Positions 23,501 through 27,112 of a stretch of 64,000 nucleotides of DNA are shown one piece after another. The DNA is from an uncultured Lachnospiraceae bacterium. GTDB taxonomy: Bacteria; Bacillota; Clostridia; Lachnospirales; Lachnospiraceae. A program made the position numbers and the translations under genes. The notes under the pieces are model-generated. The model did no database searches. It was not told the origin of the DNA and saw only the letters and a list, made by a program, of their open reading frames with translations. Where the stretch lies: the NCBI GenBank assembly GCA_902789665.1, contig CADAOY010000004.1, positions 434,001 through 498,000 on the forward strand, written 5' to 3'. Position 1 is the first letter of the stretch. Each line of letters starts with the position of its first letter.

Positions 23501-23663
23501 GCATTCGCCAGATTTTAGAGCGGCATCAAAATATCCAGGATGCAATTCGGGATGTGGATGGACAGCACAAATTAAAGTGGATGATTATTTATTGACTCAG
23601 GGTGGTGGGTTTGTCATTAAACCGAATAATTATACACATATTCCATTGAAAGGAGGTTTTTGA
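8535..23663 (+). CDS. giant secreted WapA/RHS-type polymorphic toxin (5042 residues)
   Basis: Layout in approximate residues: signal peptide 1-38 (ending VYAA); acidic N/D/E-rich linker 39-171; five beta-rich repeat units 172-1910; alternating fibronectin-III and Ig-like domains 1911-2888 (motifs such as YEIYRDG and YKVKAVDYAGN); PKD-like domain about 2889-2972 (SYKWDMGNG, TVYDASGN); carboxypeptidase-regulatory-like domain to about 3057; a beta-rich region; an RHS entry segment near 3437 (GDPIDVRSGAFTDE); dozens of YD repeats about 3576-4622; RHS core ending DPFGL at 4722-4726; a 316-residue variable tip. The RHS shell of this family encloses a C-terminal toxin and self-cleaves. There is no LPXTG or SLH anchor, so surface attachment is unclear. 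Export is probably Sec-dependent, as for Bacillus WapA. An immunity candidate follows directly. No internal frameshift is seen. Confidence 0.93.
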   Translation: MSKKTISKIYRIISLIMIIVMLPINDFAFIGSVHVYAAEVEGDADCNVTDSVDNSDNTSSVNNNPNPAVIDENNNSDEELTDSSQLNLTGENDNNTEENYVPEMEDDDNTDGAEKITDENAVYENNPATGSDINDTVETNLSNVGNATNAVNETEEDILDAEQNVDIDVLEIRSDYTLSSNMAVNSVNITSGTLNLNGYTLIVYDSFTLSGFGIVLYNNGMILCYGDYVCEGNHCRNKMNNTNDTLVVYGDAIITTMYTKDINNGVIELKGNLTVRDMSFYDDNHIIFSGSAIQKIITSDNTCFACIENKNESNEGVVCDSILNIGSYIADSAKIYYKDNLLSHGFDLKEDTVIEGDYLLGYGTVNLNGYSLTINGSLINIAGCININGGKLLVKGDYIGGKPSDDLYDYNTYVGGPSKLYMHTDNDYILIEGSFVCKSSVDNSDMLSAGILEIKGNIDLYTFDKGKVPCVDNHTIVLSGRDVQNVRWGQDNTKTNINNLTITNENGIVFLDVPFIKGVITDNGNKSSGYIKLYIMTVFNGNSFNGDVLVDRDFSFDDELHIGGNVIVRSPWVDCSLDAPIVNVDGDLQIENSCFVINSDYNIGGDIVIVAQNDYAKILHKQGIVNVNGNIVLESDGSRKTSNYNQIEYTNTNSNTSELNIIGDITMNDSTCCFTCTKGIINVHGNIDGGKFACSGSSALNFIGSETQIVDVLKESKFAIINLLNDKGIVFNDYYSINEFNRNGNDVKFAEFNGFFGEKLEKDIVIDSDYILLGDMLDLNGYTMTVNGNMLQYAGVVNLNGGTLIINGDYKLEIENDGDIQPSTGYIIMRSGEDKIYVKGDFVNHSSCSVANNLSAGLLDITGNFKVYSTADKSFNCTGNHTIVLSGENDQHISFEGSNAQRCIRNLTMINHEGKTVFFEEGYSPYVSGMISDGGCTIVGSFYAYKTTFDNNIYHGDVRLATYFSSFVTIYGDLISDIDDAHINGVVNVYGDFNIVSGKVISYGDISIDGDINIGVKDQTSGNLEIYYETISANNLNIYQGNLTFNENYTTGEMIINNDIDILSGSIKGKVGTLICGGNITSKDSIFLENQNRCILNGNKLQVVDVLDNSMFGILDIQNSSSEGVMCKYVYKVNQLICNGNRFTYDNIEGIFGYTLNEDTIVDGDLIILGDTLDLNGYSITVKGDVIQYAGAVDINRGSMTVEGSYRLEKDNGADRISTGYFILDNPEDYLLINGDLYNNSIADTTGKITDGVIEVKGDIYSKSNIIYSNNSINGYYMNFVCEGNNTIILSGTDNQTVSIDYSYFTSSHLNNLKITNENRCITYPKDNEPCVAGCITDEGNNNEGVIRIGNGTQITGNTYYGNIDIYESSTLDNELTIYGDVHLTGITHVQSDVNIYGNLYIRSNYNYIENGQLYVSGNINSVTQYANTYFEIRFCNNESQIICDGNINMAAKSYFIGDCGTLILKGNLTNTSMRFTGEHKFIIAGDKEQRICGGSYGIISVENASEEGTCFVSMPTYNLMLMNGCRVRISDMDYQGGMSLTGDTIYDGNYNLIGGNIELNGYELVVTGDLNIAGGKLDIGSGHLTVNGNLRIQGISYNNYMQVTYTDTKGYIVMNDNKGCIEVNGDMYVQQGNGVTNELSDGTIVLRGTFKQFGSNPFVTTDKHTVIFDGDKTKSIYNNTKSEFANIINKTNVTLSSSIYVSGQVKDEGTFGGSGYIYIDSADAITGNKISGNVILTSEDVLADNLSVGGELCLKAPLSIDNVFLNAGSLCIEDKLYIGTGNLSISNMLNIESDGYIVMDNSGGYILCEGNINDRSDIDYDNYLTTGVIEVRGNVNKTGNGKLESTSDHVVILSNKYTSSGRVYRQIININDSNKVDLNKLVVKKDSDDYSSNVSLDLIAKEVIYEDTDTSAPTAVKYIESYDVKENSISIRYTGAEDDKGILGYEIYRDGVLIGISSKDSYVDTTVLPSTIYSYKVYAFDIDRNKAISSPEVKVSTGGDTTPPTVPEGLYIASRSASALTIAWDDATDNIGVEQYIIYIDGVEKARVQADNRTYKAEELTVGMTYGISVCAVDEAGNVSPKSEEIEGYVLKSVFTDISPVPGNELPSGNIELRIGFDNNTTGNLKGTIEILNNTDNDTDNETDDDYEIIADNLTAVRDRDNKYHYLYSLDTTRYSDEDKITLRFTLEDEDGNKERETVSYFIDNTPLANVTDLKAESVNGVNYISFNPSEDGDAIGYEIYRQINGEESVPELITTIDDRFVNTYIDRETVEDMVYTYAVITCGIYGQKSEMLSTESINTSADEDVPSITEMSPSGGTYGGNIRIDIKAEDNKKIDRIGLEYRKEGDSDYTLIKELYAPNNNISFNIDTALYDDGIYYYNAYAIDASGNRSDEYIRRYIYDNTGIQKITGLEAECGVNNVCLYWEDVTDEDFAYFDVEKYVHDRFVSVRHVDDKTYAYIEGLEPGSEYEFRVTGVDVYGNRGESSDSITVNTLNDEKAPYISGIYPSNEHGYNNEIELKIYAEDVSGIAKGIFEYSTDGKEYVTIEEKAVGGKKQCEISAILDVKPFDEGNLYIKYKAEDIYGNISSDEESIVNVISIDKTAPGKVNPDIVSSDGVVIFSGKPDDNDIYYYEIYRAESINGIYAYIDSTDSIDGYTDTDVIPDKSYYYKVKAVDYAGNKSEYSNIAATYVKRDDQKPQILDVYPDNGGYIGQNSEIYVSASDNNKLSEVVLMYKKEGSVQYEKEFFGNINESYINAKFNIDTAYLSDGVYNFYAYAVDINGNESSKYVFEYNIDTNAPVINNLEAITGHYSIDVIIDSDDDDVQYYDIYRRESGKYAFDKIATIEGTTYHDADVKPGVPYIYKVIAVDKAGNASEEVQTTGYADDVDEIAPVAVIGENIMAITGYEISLDAYESYDNVRIVSYKWDMGNGDVVEGVRAKYTYEKSGEYNVTLTVYDASGNSGKTSFVIKVHDNSGYGMSILNVTDENGNVLPFASVYLKYGNDAYHLKTDSTGKVVIVQRSGIAKVAAYLDGYLPSQMDITISEYKTYEYNLALKKDDLIIGNMQVRRMTLSEMKEAGVDLSNSANYNYFVFSYDFVFERRTITIHNAPIVSGIPGRGGKSINIRGGAGTGNGITGSTPAGNSVYIEPIYYDETMPAPILACAHISNTEDMEWLKDMFNVSLSIYNNADNNYYIDNSVATISLPQGLSLAALINEQDADIQMGTIGGQEEKDASWIVRGDENGTYTIGADFHGILMPFECDVNVHFDCESEVYVRAGEGIHIVLMPESTGYMGHNYYVQYKIINESSYPIYNFKTSIGAYEAATPEYIVANIDDGTTTSYSGTVKRNPNAKSYTLSEGGYVTYSCIEPGEVIYGTYKTSFPFANPDDDITVHYYELVDSIVDYSENLGIKITVEPIASHIGRQIIGGAYAYNSLTVGDPIDVRSGAFTDELYVPSVNSAADINFKATYSSDETDICGLLGYGWRYVYDAHLSETSGIIRVSLGDTHNAMFINENMSQDVIYGAVIDNTLVLSDDIRTTYGSYIPMGDSLTDCNLIKDEKGYTLYLRDDKIYNFDFGGNLITVADSKGRSVVFTYDNDNVKVTDSATGLYITYHQNERGLIDKVTDIGGRTTYLMYDDNDNLITYVLPDDNAAIIQYDEEHRIVSERNAQGTYVTNVYDVNDRVVSQTDGLNNTIGMSYMTYDTYREVRYTGASGYEESYIYDNNNNLIKFISQNGGIYEYIYDSNGNEIFDRDPNGNVIEKSYDDNGNILSYTDRNYNTTTMTYDECGNILSVTGADGSSAHYSYDNNGNITSMTDLGGVVTTNTYDSNGNLVVQSTGNKKGVTYAYTNGLLTLATDSLGNVSRSTYDIYGNLESVTDALGNVTSYTYDNMNRLKSVTDACGNKVTYSYDLNGNIVSYVDAAGNETKYAYDVSGNNTKITYPDNTKIIYDYDIDNRLTQISYPDGTYERRVYDVAGNLVKKEQSDGSYVCFNYDLIGQLIEKRDSSGIYERYEYYPNGNLYKTEYSDGSYILNTYNNRWQLISITDNNGDGISYGYDVKGNMTSMTDQEGHKSLYEYDEYGRLISETDPNGNKTSYSYDDNDNPVKKTDALGNSIYLDYDALGRCVSAYAYDKSGEKYETRYGYDALGRVIYTIDEEGIKSYISYDVNGNICSTGDNSSNTTSSLKYDSMGRLSESTDISNTKTTYAYDNMGRLTKAVTVLGNKTRTSAYTYDERGNLIKTIENGGITSSVSYDNRGNINDITDPNGGVTKYTYDSMDRVLSVKSPLGFATSYSYNAAGLLDTFTNANGQKTTYTYDKCGRIASFTDEIGTVRYTYDNNGNVLKASDENGTITRTYDALNRVTSVTDYNGKTVKYAYDELGHLVSLTYPGGEIVRYQYYRNGKIKAVIDVNGDRTEYSYDENGRLAETVRPNNTKEIRTYENGNLVAIRDVLTDVNGQEISVINDYHYTYDLAGNITKITGEETDEEGLSNLVSAVCTYDADNRLITYNGETIKYDNNGNMTYGPVDGKMMSLTYDCRNRLIKAGRDTYTYDAENIRISTKHADSLDIYVTERVSELNRVVVKTTYKTIGNKISSNYNERLYIYGNGLVSEVEDNNTIYHHYNHLGSTTKLTDKTGKVIQTYSYGPYGELLSGDKSYTDYLYNGIAGVITEDNGLYYMRQRYYNPEIKRFINQDIITGSITNPKSLNRYAYVQGNPVSYVDPFGLSPSNVEDGYNLGLGLSHIFFGVLGFVPGPVGVAANLADAVLYAFVDHDYFACTLSLLGAATCGFASAAKTGLMAKTVCTVCSVTSATMVTAKAGYDIGNELSDIMDCYVFHETSPEELNLGSKLLSIGINTFTIGVSALSVHLTMSEYQKALNNASQSTNITEKATWVNTEAFDDVASKADDVMIEVRNSSSAMIAEYSSTELVVYDPKFATKQLLESGTVSEYSLKSIIPNNVPNTFVPSSTITEGYKYKFSINDINLEIKWHSPDFRAASKYPGCNSGCGWTAQIKVDDYLLTQGGGFVIKPNNYTHIPLKGGF
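9049..14265 (+). repeat. five long beta-repeat units inside the giant RHS protein
   Basis: Each unit opens with a related block: a DT(I/V)xxGDY-type strand, then LDLNGYTMTVNGNMLQYAG-like and VNLNGGTLIINGDY-like strands. It continues through ILSG-type and long N/G-rich beta strands. Unit starts are near 9049, 9563, 10803, 11991 and 13142. Units 2-5 are about 1.1-1.2 kb each (roughly 380-410 residues); the first is shorter. The regular NG(D/N) turns suggest a right-handed beta-helix or bactofilin-like stack forming a stalk. Fold assignment is inference. Confidence 0.75.
14266..17455 (+). repeat. FN3 / Ig-like / PKD domain array in the giant RHS protein
   Basis: About six fibronectin-III-like domains are recognisable from repeated elements: TPPTVPEG / TAPGKV openings, GYEIYRDG or YYEIYRAE mid-strand, YKVxAVDxAGN closing strand. 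They alternate with Ig-like domains opening with SPSGGTYGG, YPSNEHGYNN or YPDNGGYIGQN. The array ends with a PKD-like domain (about 17199-17450). These are common spacer modules of Gram-positive secreted proteins and probably extend the toxin away from the cell. Exact domain boundaries are approximate. Confidence 0.8.
19260..22400 (+). repeat. YD-repeat (RHS) region
   Basis: Several dozen ~20-residue repeats of the form YxYDxxGN(L/I)xxxTDxxGN, for example YTYDNMNRLKSVTDACGN, run through this stretch. They are diagnostic of the RHS/YD superfamily and form the beta-cage. The region closes with the RHS core (HYNHLGSTTKLTDKTGKV, then YYMRQRYYNPEIKRFINQD and DPFGL at 22698). Confidence 0.95.
22713..23663 (+). 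other. variable C-terminal tip of the RHS protein: pre-toxin region plus candidate type-30-like toxin
   Basis: After DPFGL the tip begins with a hydrophobic Gly/Ala-rich pre-toxin region (FVPGPVGVAANLADAVLYA and following, about residues 4740-4830). A linker follows, then a compact beta-rich module over the last ~75 residues. That module carries IKWHSPD (His at residue 4990, Asp at 4993), GWTAQIKVDDYLL and THIPLKGG at the extreme C-terminus. From memory this pattern resembles the polymorphic toxin type 30 (Ntox30) family, a predicted RNase. The assignment is tentative; conserved histidines at 4990 and 5035 are the candidate active-site residues. Confidence 0.5.
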
Positions 23664-23664
23664 A

Positions 23665-24072
23665 ATGACGCATTTTAGCAATCTTCCTGATTATATGGAT
23701 TATAATGAACTAAGCCAATGCTTTATTGATTATCTGATAATGTATACCAACAATACATCTAGTGATAATGTGTATTGTGCGTTAGAGGAATTGCTTGAAC
23801 TAGCAGATAGACAGTGGCATACTTATGAATTACTAGATAATGAAATAAAAAAACAGTTAACTAACTATTTAAAAACAGTAATGGACTTTGATGATAAAAA
23901 GATAATGCATTATATTCTTAGAATTATTCCATGCCTAGGTATGGAAGAACTTTTTAGTTACATTGTTAATAATAAAAGTTTTATTCAAAACTTAGACGTA
24001 TTACATGAAGTGCGTTTATCAGAAAAAGAATATGGAAAGACAGTAAATAATCCATATTCGGGAATGGAGTAG
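23665..24072 (+). CDS. putative immunity protein for the RHS toxin
   Basis: A 135-residue, acidic, mostly helical soluble protein without a signal peptide. I do not recognise its family. Its ATG lies two bases after the toxin stop. The ribosome binding site AAAGGAGG sits inside the last toxin codons, a layout that couples toxin and immunity translation. Size, position and cytoplasmic character fit an immunity protein that neutralises the cognate tip in the producing cell. Function is inferred from context alone. The in-frame TAG at 24070 is followed directly by an immunity-like pseudogene in the same frame. Confidence 0.65.
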   Translation: MTHFSNLPDYMDYNELSQCFIDYLIMYTNNTSSDNVYCALEELLELADRQWHTYELLDNEIKKQLTNYLKTVMDFDDKKIMHYILRIIPCLGMEELFSYIVNNKSFIQNLDVLHEVRLSEKEYGKTVNNPYSGME

Positions 24073-24258
24073 GTGGAATCAGACTGGTATTCAATTAATG
24101 GTGATTTGTCTTCAGATATATATATTAAGGAAAGTTTATGATTATTGGGAATTTCTCTATGTAGACGAACAAGGTAATCAAAAAACGATTACAGGCACTT
24201 TAGTAAGGAAAGTGAGGCATATAATTATTTGTATGATATGTTAGTTTATGAAAAATAA
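24073..24258 (+). pseudogene. frame-broken remnant of a second small immunity-like gene
   Basis: Reading from GTG 24073 gives VESDWYSINGDLSSDIYIKE and then a stop at 24139. Shifting one base at about 24136 continues with YDYWEFLYVDEQGNQ. Shifting one base again at the A-run near 24180-24184 gives NDYRHFSKESEAYNYLYDML and a stop at 24256-24258. The joined product is about 61 residues and reads like one continuous small acidic protein of the kind found among RHS immunity proteins. A GGAG motif lies just before the GTG. Two frameshifts make it non-functional unless the sequence has errors. It is probably the fossil of an immunity gene left by earlier tip exchange. Confidence 0.6.
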
Positions 24259-24289
24259 ACATTAAATTGCTATCTGTGATCCACAATAA

Positions 24290-24451
24290 TTAAGTTTTGA
24301 GTTATTTAAGAGAACATATTATATGTCAGTTTTATTAAATGATTATCAACTATCAACGAATGATAGGAGTTATAAAAATATATCAATAGTGATAACTGTT
24401 GAAACAGGTAGAACAGCATGGGTTTACAATGATAAAATAATTGTATTATAA
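24290..24451 (+). pseudogene. short coding-like fragment, possible remnant of a displaced toxin or immunity module
   Basis: An open frame runs from just after a stop at 24287 to TAA 24449-24451, with an ATG at 24323 that gives 42 residues. The C-terminal part (ISIVITVETGRTAWVYNDKI) has an alternating beta-strand look expected of a real protein end. There is no ribosome binding site before the ATG. I cannot name a family. The location directly behind the toxin/immunity pair suggests module debris, but chance cannot be excluded. Confidence 0.3.
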
Positions 24452-24513
24452 TAATATTTAGTAGTTTTTACGACTGATGAATATTGTTTATTATACTTTA
24501 AGGAGATATGTTT

Positions 24514-25707
24514 ATGAGTAGAATGGTAGGTACAGTTTCAAGAGGCCTGAGAGCACCTATTATCAGATCGGGTGATAATATTGCTGATATCGTTACAAAC
24601 TGCGTTATGGAAGCAGTTAAGGACGGAGACTTCGAAGTTAAAGATAGAGATATTGTTGCTATGACTGAAGCTATTGTTGCAAGAGCACAGGGCAATTATG
24701 CAACTGTTGATGATATTGCTACAGATGTTAAGAATAAATTAGGTTCAGATACAATTGGTGTAATATTTCCAATTCTTTCACGTAACAGATTCGCAATCTG
24801 CTTAAGAGGTATTGCAATGGGAGCAAAGAAGATTATTCTTATGCTTTCATATCCATCAGATGAGGTTGGTAATCATCTTATTTCAATTGATGCTGTAGAT
24901 GAAAAGGGCGTTGATCCTTATAAGGATGTGCTTACACTTGAAAAATATCGTGAATTATTCGGTTATCAGAAGCATCCTTTCACAGGTGTTGATTATGTTG
25001 AATATTATCAGCAGTTGATTGAAGAAGCAGGTGCAGAGTGCGAGATTATTTTTGCCAATGATCCTAGAGCAATCCTTTCTTATACAAAGGATGTTATTCA
25101 CTGCGATATTCATACAAGAATGCGTACCAAGAAGTTATTAAGAGCCGCAGGCGTAAACAAGATTTATGGTCTTGATGAGATTTTAAATGCTCCGGTTAAC
25201 GGCAGTGGCTGCAATGAGAAATATGGTCTTCTTGGTTCTAATAAGGCAACAGAAGATAAGGTTAAATTATTCCCGAGAAACTGCCAGCCTATTGTGGAGG
25301 AGATTCATGACAGACTTCTTGAAGCAACTGGTAAGAATGTTGAAGTTATGGTATATGGCGACGGCGCTTTCAAGGATCCTGTTGGTAAGATCTGGGAACT
25401 TGCAGACCCTGTAGTTTCTCCTGCATATACCAAGGGATTAGAGGGTACTCCTAATGAACTTAAGTTAAAATATTTGGCGGACAATGATTTTGCAAACCTT
25501 ACTGGTGATGCACTTAAGGAAGCAATTAAAGGTGAGATTTCAAAGAAGGACAGCAATCTTGTTGGTCAGATGGCATCTGAAGGAACAACTCCTAGAAGAC
25601 TTACTGATCTGATTGGTTCACTTTGCGACCTTACATCCGGTTCAGGTGATAAGGGAACACCTATTGTTTATATTCAGGGTTATTTCGATAACTATACTAC
25701 TGAATAA
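24514..25707 (+). CDS. coenzyme F420-0:L-glutamate ligase-like protein (CofE family)
   Basis: About 397 residues. The N-terminus (MSRMVGTVSRGLRAPIIRSG) and the segments VKDRDIVAMTEAIVARAQGN, IFPILSRNRFA and GDGAFKDPVGKIWELADP match the CofE-like family found in many Clostridia. Archaeal and actinobacterial CofE adds glutamate to coenzyme F420. Clostridia of this kind are not known to make F420, so the real substrate is probably another gamma-glutamyl acceptor (inference). I chose ATG 24514 over 24508 because AGGAG at 24501 is 8 bases from 24514 but only 2 from 24508. A strong terminator follows. Confidence 0.8.
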   Translation: MSRMVGTVSRGLRAPIIRSGDNIADIVTNCVMEAVKDGDFEVKDRDIVAMTEAIVARAQGNYATVDDIATDVKNKLGSDTIGVIFPILSRNRFAICLRGIAMGAKKIILMLSYPSDEVGNHLISIDAVDEKGVDPYKDVLTLEKYRELFGYQKHPFTGVDYVEYYQQLIEEAGAECEIIFANDPRAILSYTKDVIHCDIHTRMRTKKLLRAAGVNKIYGLDEILNAPVNGSGCNEKYGLLGSNKATEDKVKLFPRNCQPIVEEIHDRLLEATGKNVEVMVYGDGAFKDPVGKIWELADPVVSPAYTKGLEGTPNELKLKYLADNDFANLTGDALKEAIKGEISKKDSNLVGQMASEGTTPRRLTDLIGSLCDLTSGSGDKGTPIVYIQGYFDNYTTE

Positions 25708-25728
25708 TTAATGATAAATTGAAATTTT

Positions 25729-25758
25729 GGGCGGGGATGTATGTCCTCGCCCTTTTTT
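25729..25758 (+). terminator. rho-independent terminator after the CofE-like gene
   Basis: The stem GGGCGGGGA (25729-25737) pairs with TCCTCGCCC (25744-25752), with one G-U pair and a six-base loop. A TTTTTT tract follows. It lies about 20 bases after the stop and ends just before the ribosome binding site of the next gene. Confidence 0.85.
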
Positions 25759-25771
25759 GGGAAGGTTTGAT

Positions 25772-27052
25772 ATGTTAAAAGATATTTATTTATCCATGGG
25801 AATTAAGTCGGAAGTTTATGATTACTGCGAGAAGATTCTTGATTCACTTAAAGAAAGATTCGATGAAATTGATCAAATGGCCGAACTTAATCAGCTTAAG
25901 GTGCTTGATGCTCTTAGAAAAAATCAGGTTAGTGAAGCTTGTTTAATGGGCACAACCGGATATGGTTATAATGACATCGGAAGAGATACTTTAGAAAAAG
26001 TATACAGCGATATATTCCATACTGAGGATGCGCTTGTCAGGCCTCAGATTACCTGTGGAACACATGCACTTGCATTGTCACTTGCTGCCAATTTAAGACC
26101 GGGAGATGAACTTATATCTCCGGTTGGAAAGCCATATGATACTTTAGAAGAGGTTATAGGAATTAGAGAATCCAAGGGGTCTTTAAAGGAGTATGGAGTG
26201 TCATATAAGCAGGTTGAATTACTTCCAAATGGTTATTTCGACTATGATGCTATTAAAAATGCAATTTCAGATAAGACAAAAATGGTTACAATACAGCGCT
26301 CTAAAGGCTATTTATCAAGACCTTCCTATGGCGTAAAGGAAATCGGTGAATTAATTTCATTTATTAAGAATATTAAGCCTGATATTATATGCCAGGTAGA
26401 TAACTGTTATGGTGAATTTGTTGAAGATAAAGAGCCGTCAGATGTGGGAGCAGACCTGGTTGTTGGTTCTTTAATTAAGAATCCTGGCGGTGGACTTGCT
26501 CCTATTGGCGGATATATTGCAGGCAGAAAAGACTTAATTGAAAACTGCGCTTACAGACTTACCAGTCCGGGACTTGGAAAGGAAGTCGGAGCATCGCTCG
26601 AGGTATTAAGAAGTTTTTATCAGGGAATCTTTTTATCGCCTACAGTAACGGCGTCTGCTTTAAAAACCGCCGTTTTTGCAGCAAATGTTTATGAGAAACT
26701 TGGATTTAAGGTAATTCCTTCGGCAAGTGAGGAAAGACATGATATAATTCAGGCCATTACGCTTGGATCTAAGGAGAAGATTGTAGCCTTCTGTGAGGGC
26801 ATTCAGAGTGCATCTCCGGTTGACAGCCATGTAAGCCCTGAACCTTGGGCAATGCCGGGATATGACAGTGATGTAATAATGGCGGCCGGGGCTTTTGTCT
26901 CAGGGTCTTCAATAGAACTTAGTGCAGATGGACCAATAAAAGAGCCTTATAATGTATATTTCCAGGGAGGAATCACTTTCCCTCACGGTAAATTTGGAAT
27001 TGTATCATCACTTAATAAGTTATATGAATCTAATCTTGTTAGTTTACCATAA
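25772..27052 (+). CDS. methionine gamma-lyase family / 'aluminium resistance' PLP protein
   Basis: About 426 residues of the PLP-dependent Met_gamma_lyase (YnbB-like) family. Features include GTTGYGYNDIGRDTLE near the N-terminus, TCGTHALALSLAANLRPGD, and the PLP lysine context TIQRSKGYLSRPSY. QVDNCYGEFVE is the cofactor-ring aspartate region, and ASLEVLRSFYQGIFLSP and HGKFGIV follow at the C-terminus. The true substrate is not settled for this family; a C-S lyase activity is expected from the fold. The start is ATG 25772 behind GGGAAGG; the longer open frame back to 25727 runs through the upstream terminator and is unlikely. The promoter of the following mreB operon overlaps its last codons. 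Confidence 0.88.
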   Translation: MLKDIYLSMGIKSEVYDYCEKILDSLKERFDEIDQMAELNQLKVLDALRKNQVSEACLMGTTGYGYNDIGRDTLEKVYSDIFHTEDALVRPQITCGTHALALSLAANLRPGDELISPVGKPYDTLEEVIGIRESKGSLKEYGVSYKQVELLPNGYFDYDAIKNAISDKTKMVTIQRSKGYLSRPSYGVKEIGELISFIKNIKPDIICQVDNCYGEFVEDKEPSDVGADLVVGSLIKNPGGGLAPIGGYIAGRKDLIENCAYRLTSPGLGKEVGASLEVLRSFYQGIFLSPTVTASALKTAVFAANVYEKLGFKVIPSASEERHDIIQAITLGSKEKIVAFCEGIQSASPVDSHVSPEPWAMPGYDSDVIMAAGAFVSGSSIELSADGPIKEPYNVYFQGGITFPHGKFGIVSSLNKLYESNLVSLP

Positions 27053-27064
27053 CAATGGTATAAT
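27036..27064 (+). promoter_or_regulatory. promoter of the mreB-rodA cell-shape operon
   Basis: TTGTTA (27036-27041) is followed by a 17-base spacer and a perfect TATAAT (27059-27064). The -10 is preceded by TGG, an extended -10. The -35 lies inside the last codons of the preceding PLP-enzyme gene. The mreB-like ATG is about 48 bases downstream of the -10. Confidence 0.8.
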
Positions 27065-27112
27065 GTTAAATGTATTTTTATGTAAAAATTAGTTTGAGAG
27101 GACCAATATTTA

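Noticed and set aside
24060-24141. Stop-codon readthrough extending the immunity protein
   Set aside because: The frame after the TAG at 24070 closes at 24139; the pattern of frameshifts fits a separate decayed gene better than programmed readthrough.
25727-25771. N-terminal extension of the methionine gamma-lyase-family protein (15 residues)
   Set aside because: The region is the terminator of the previous gene, and a good ribosome binding site with ATG lies at 25772.
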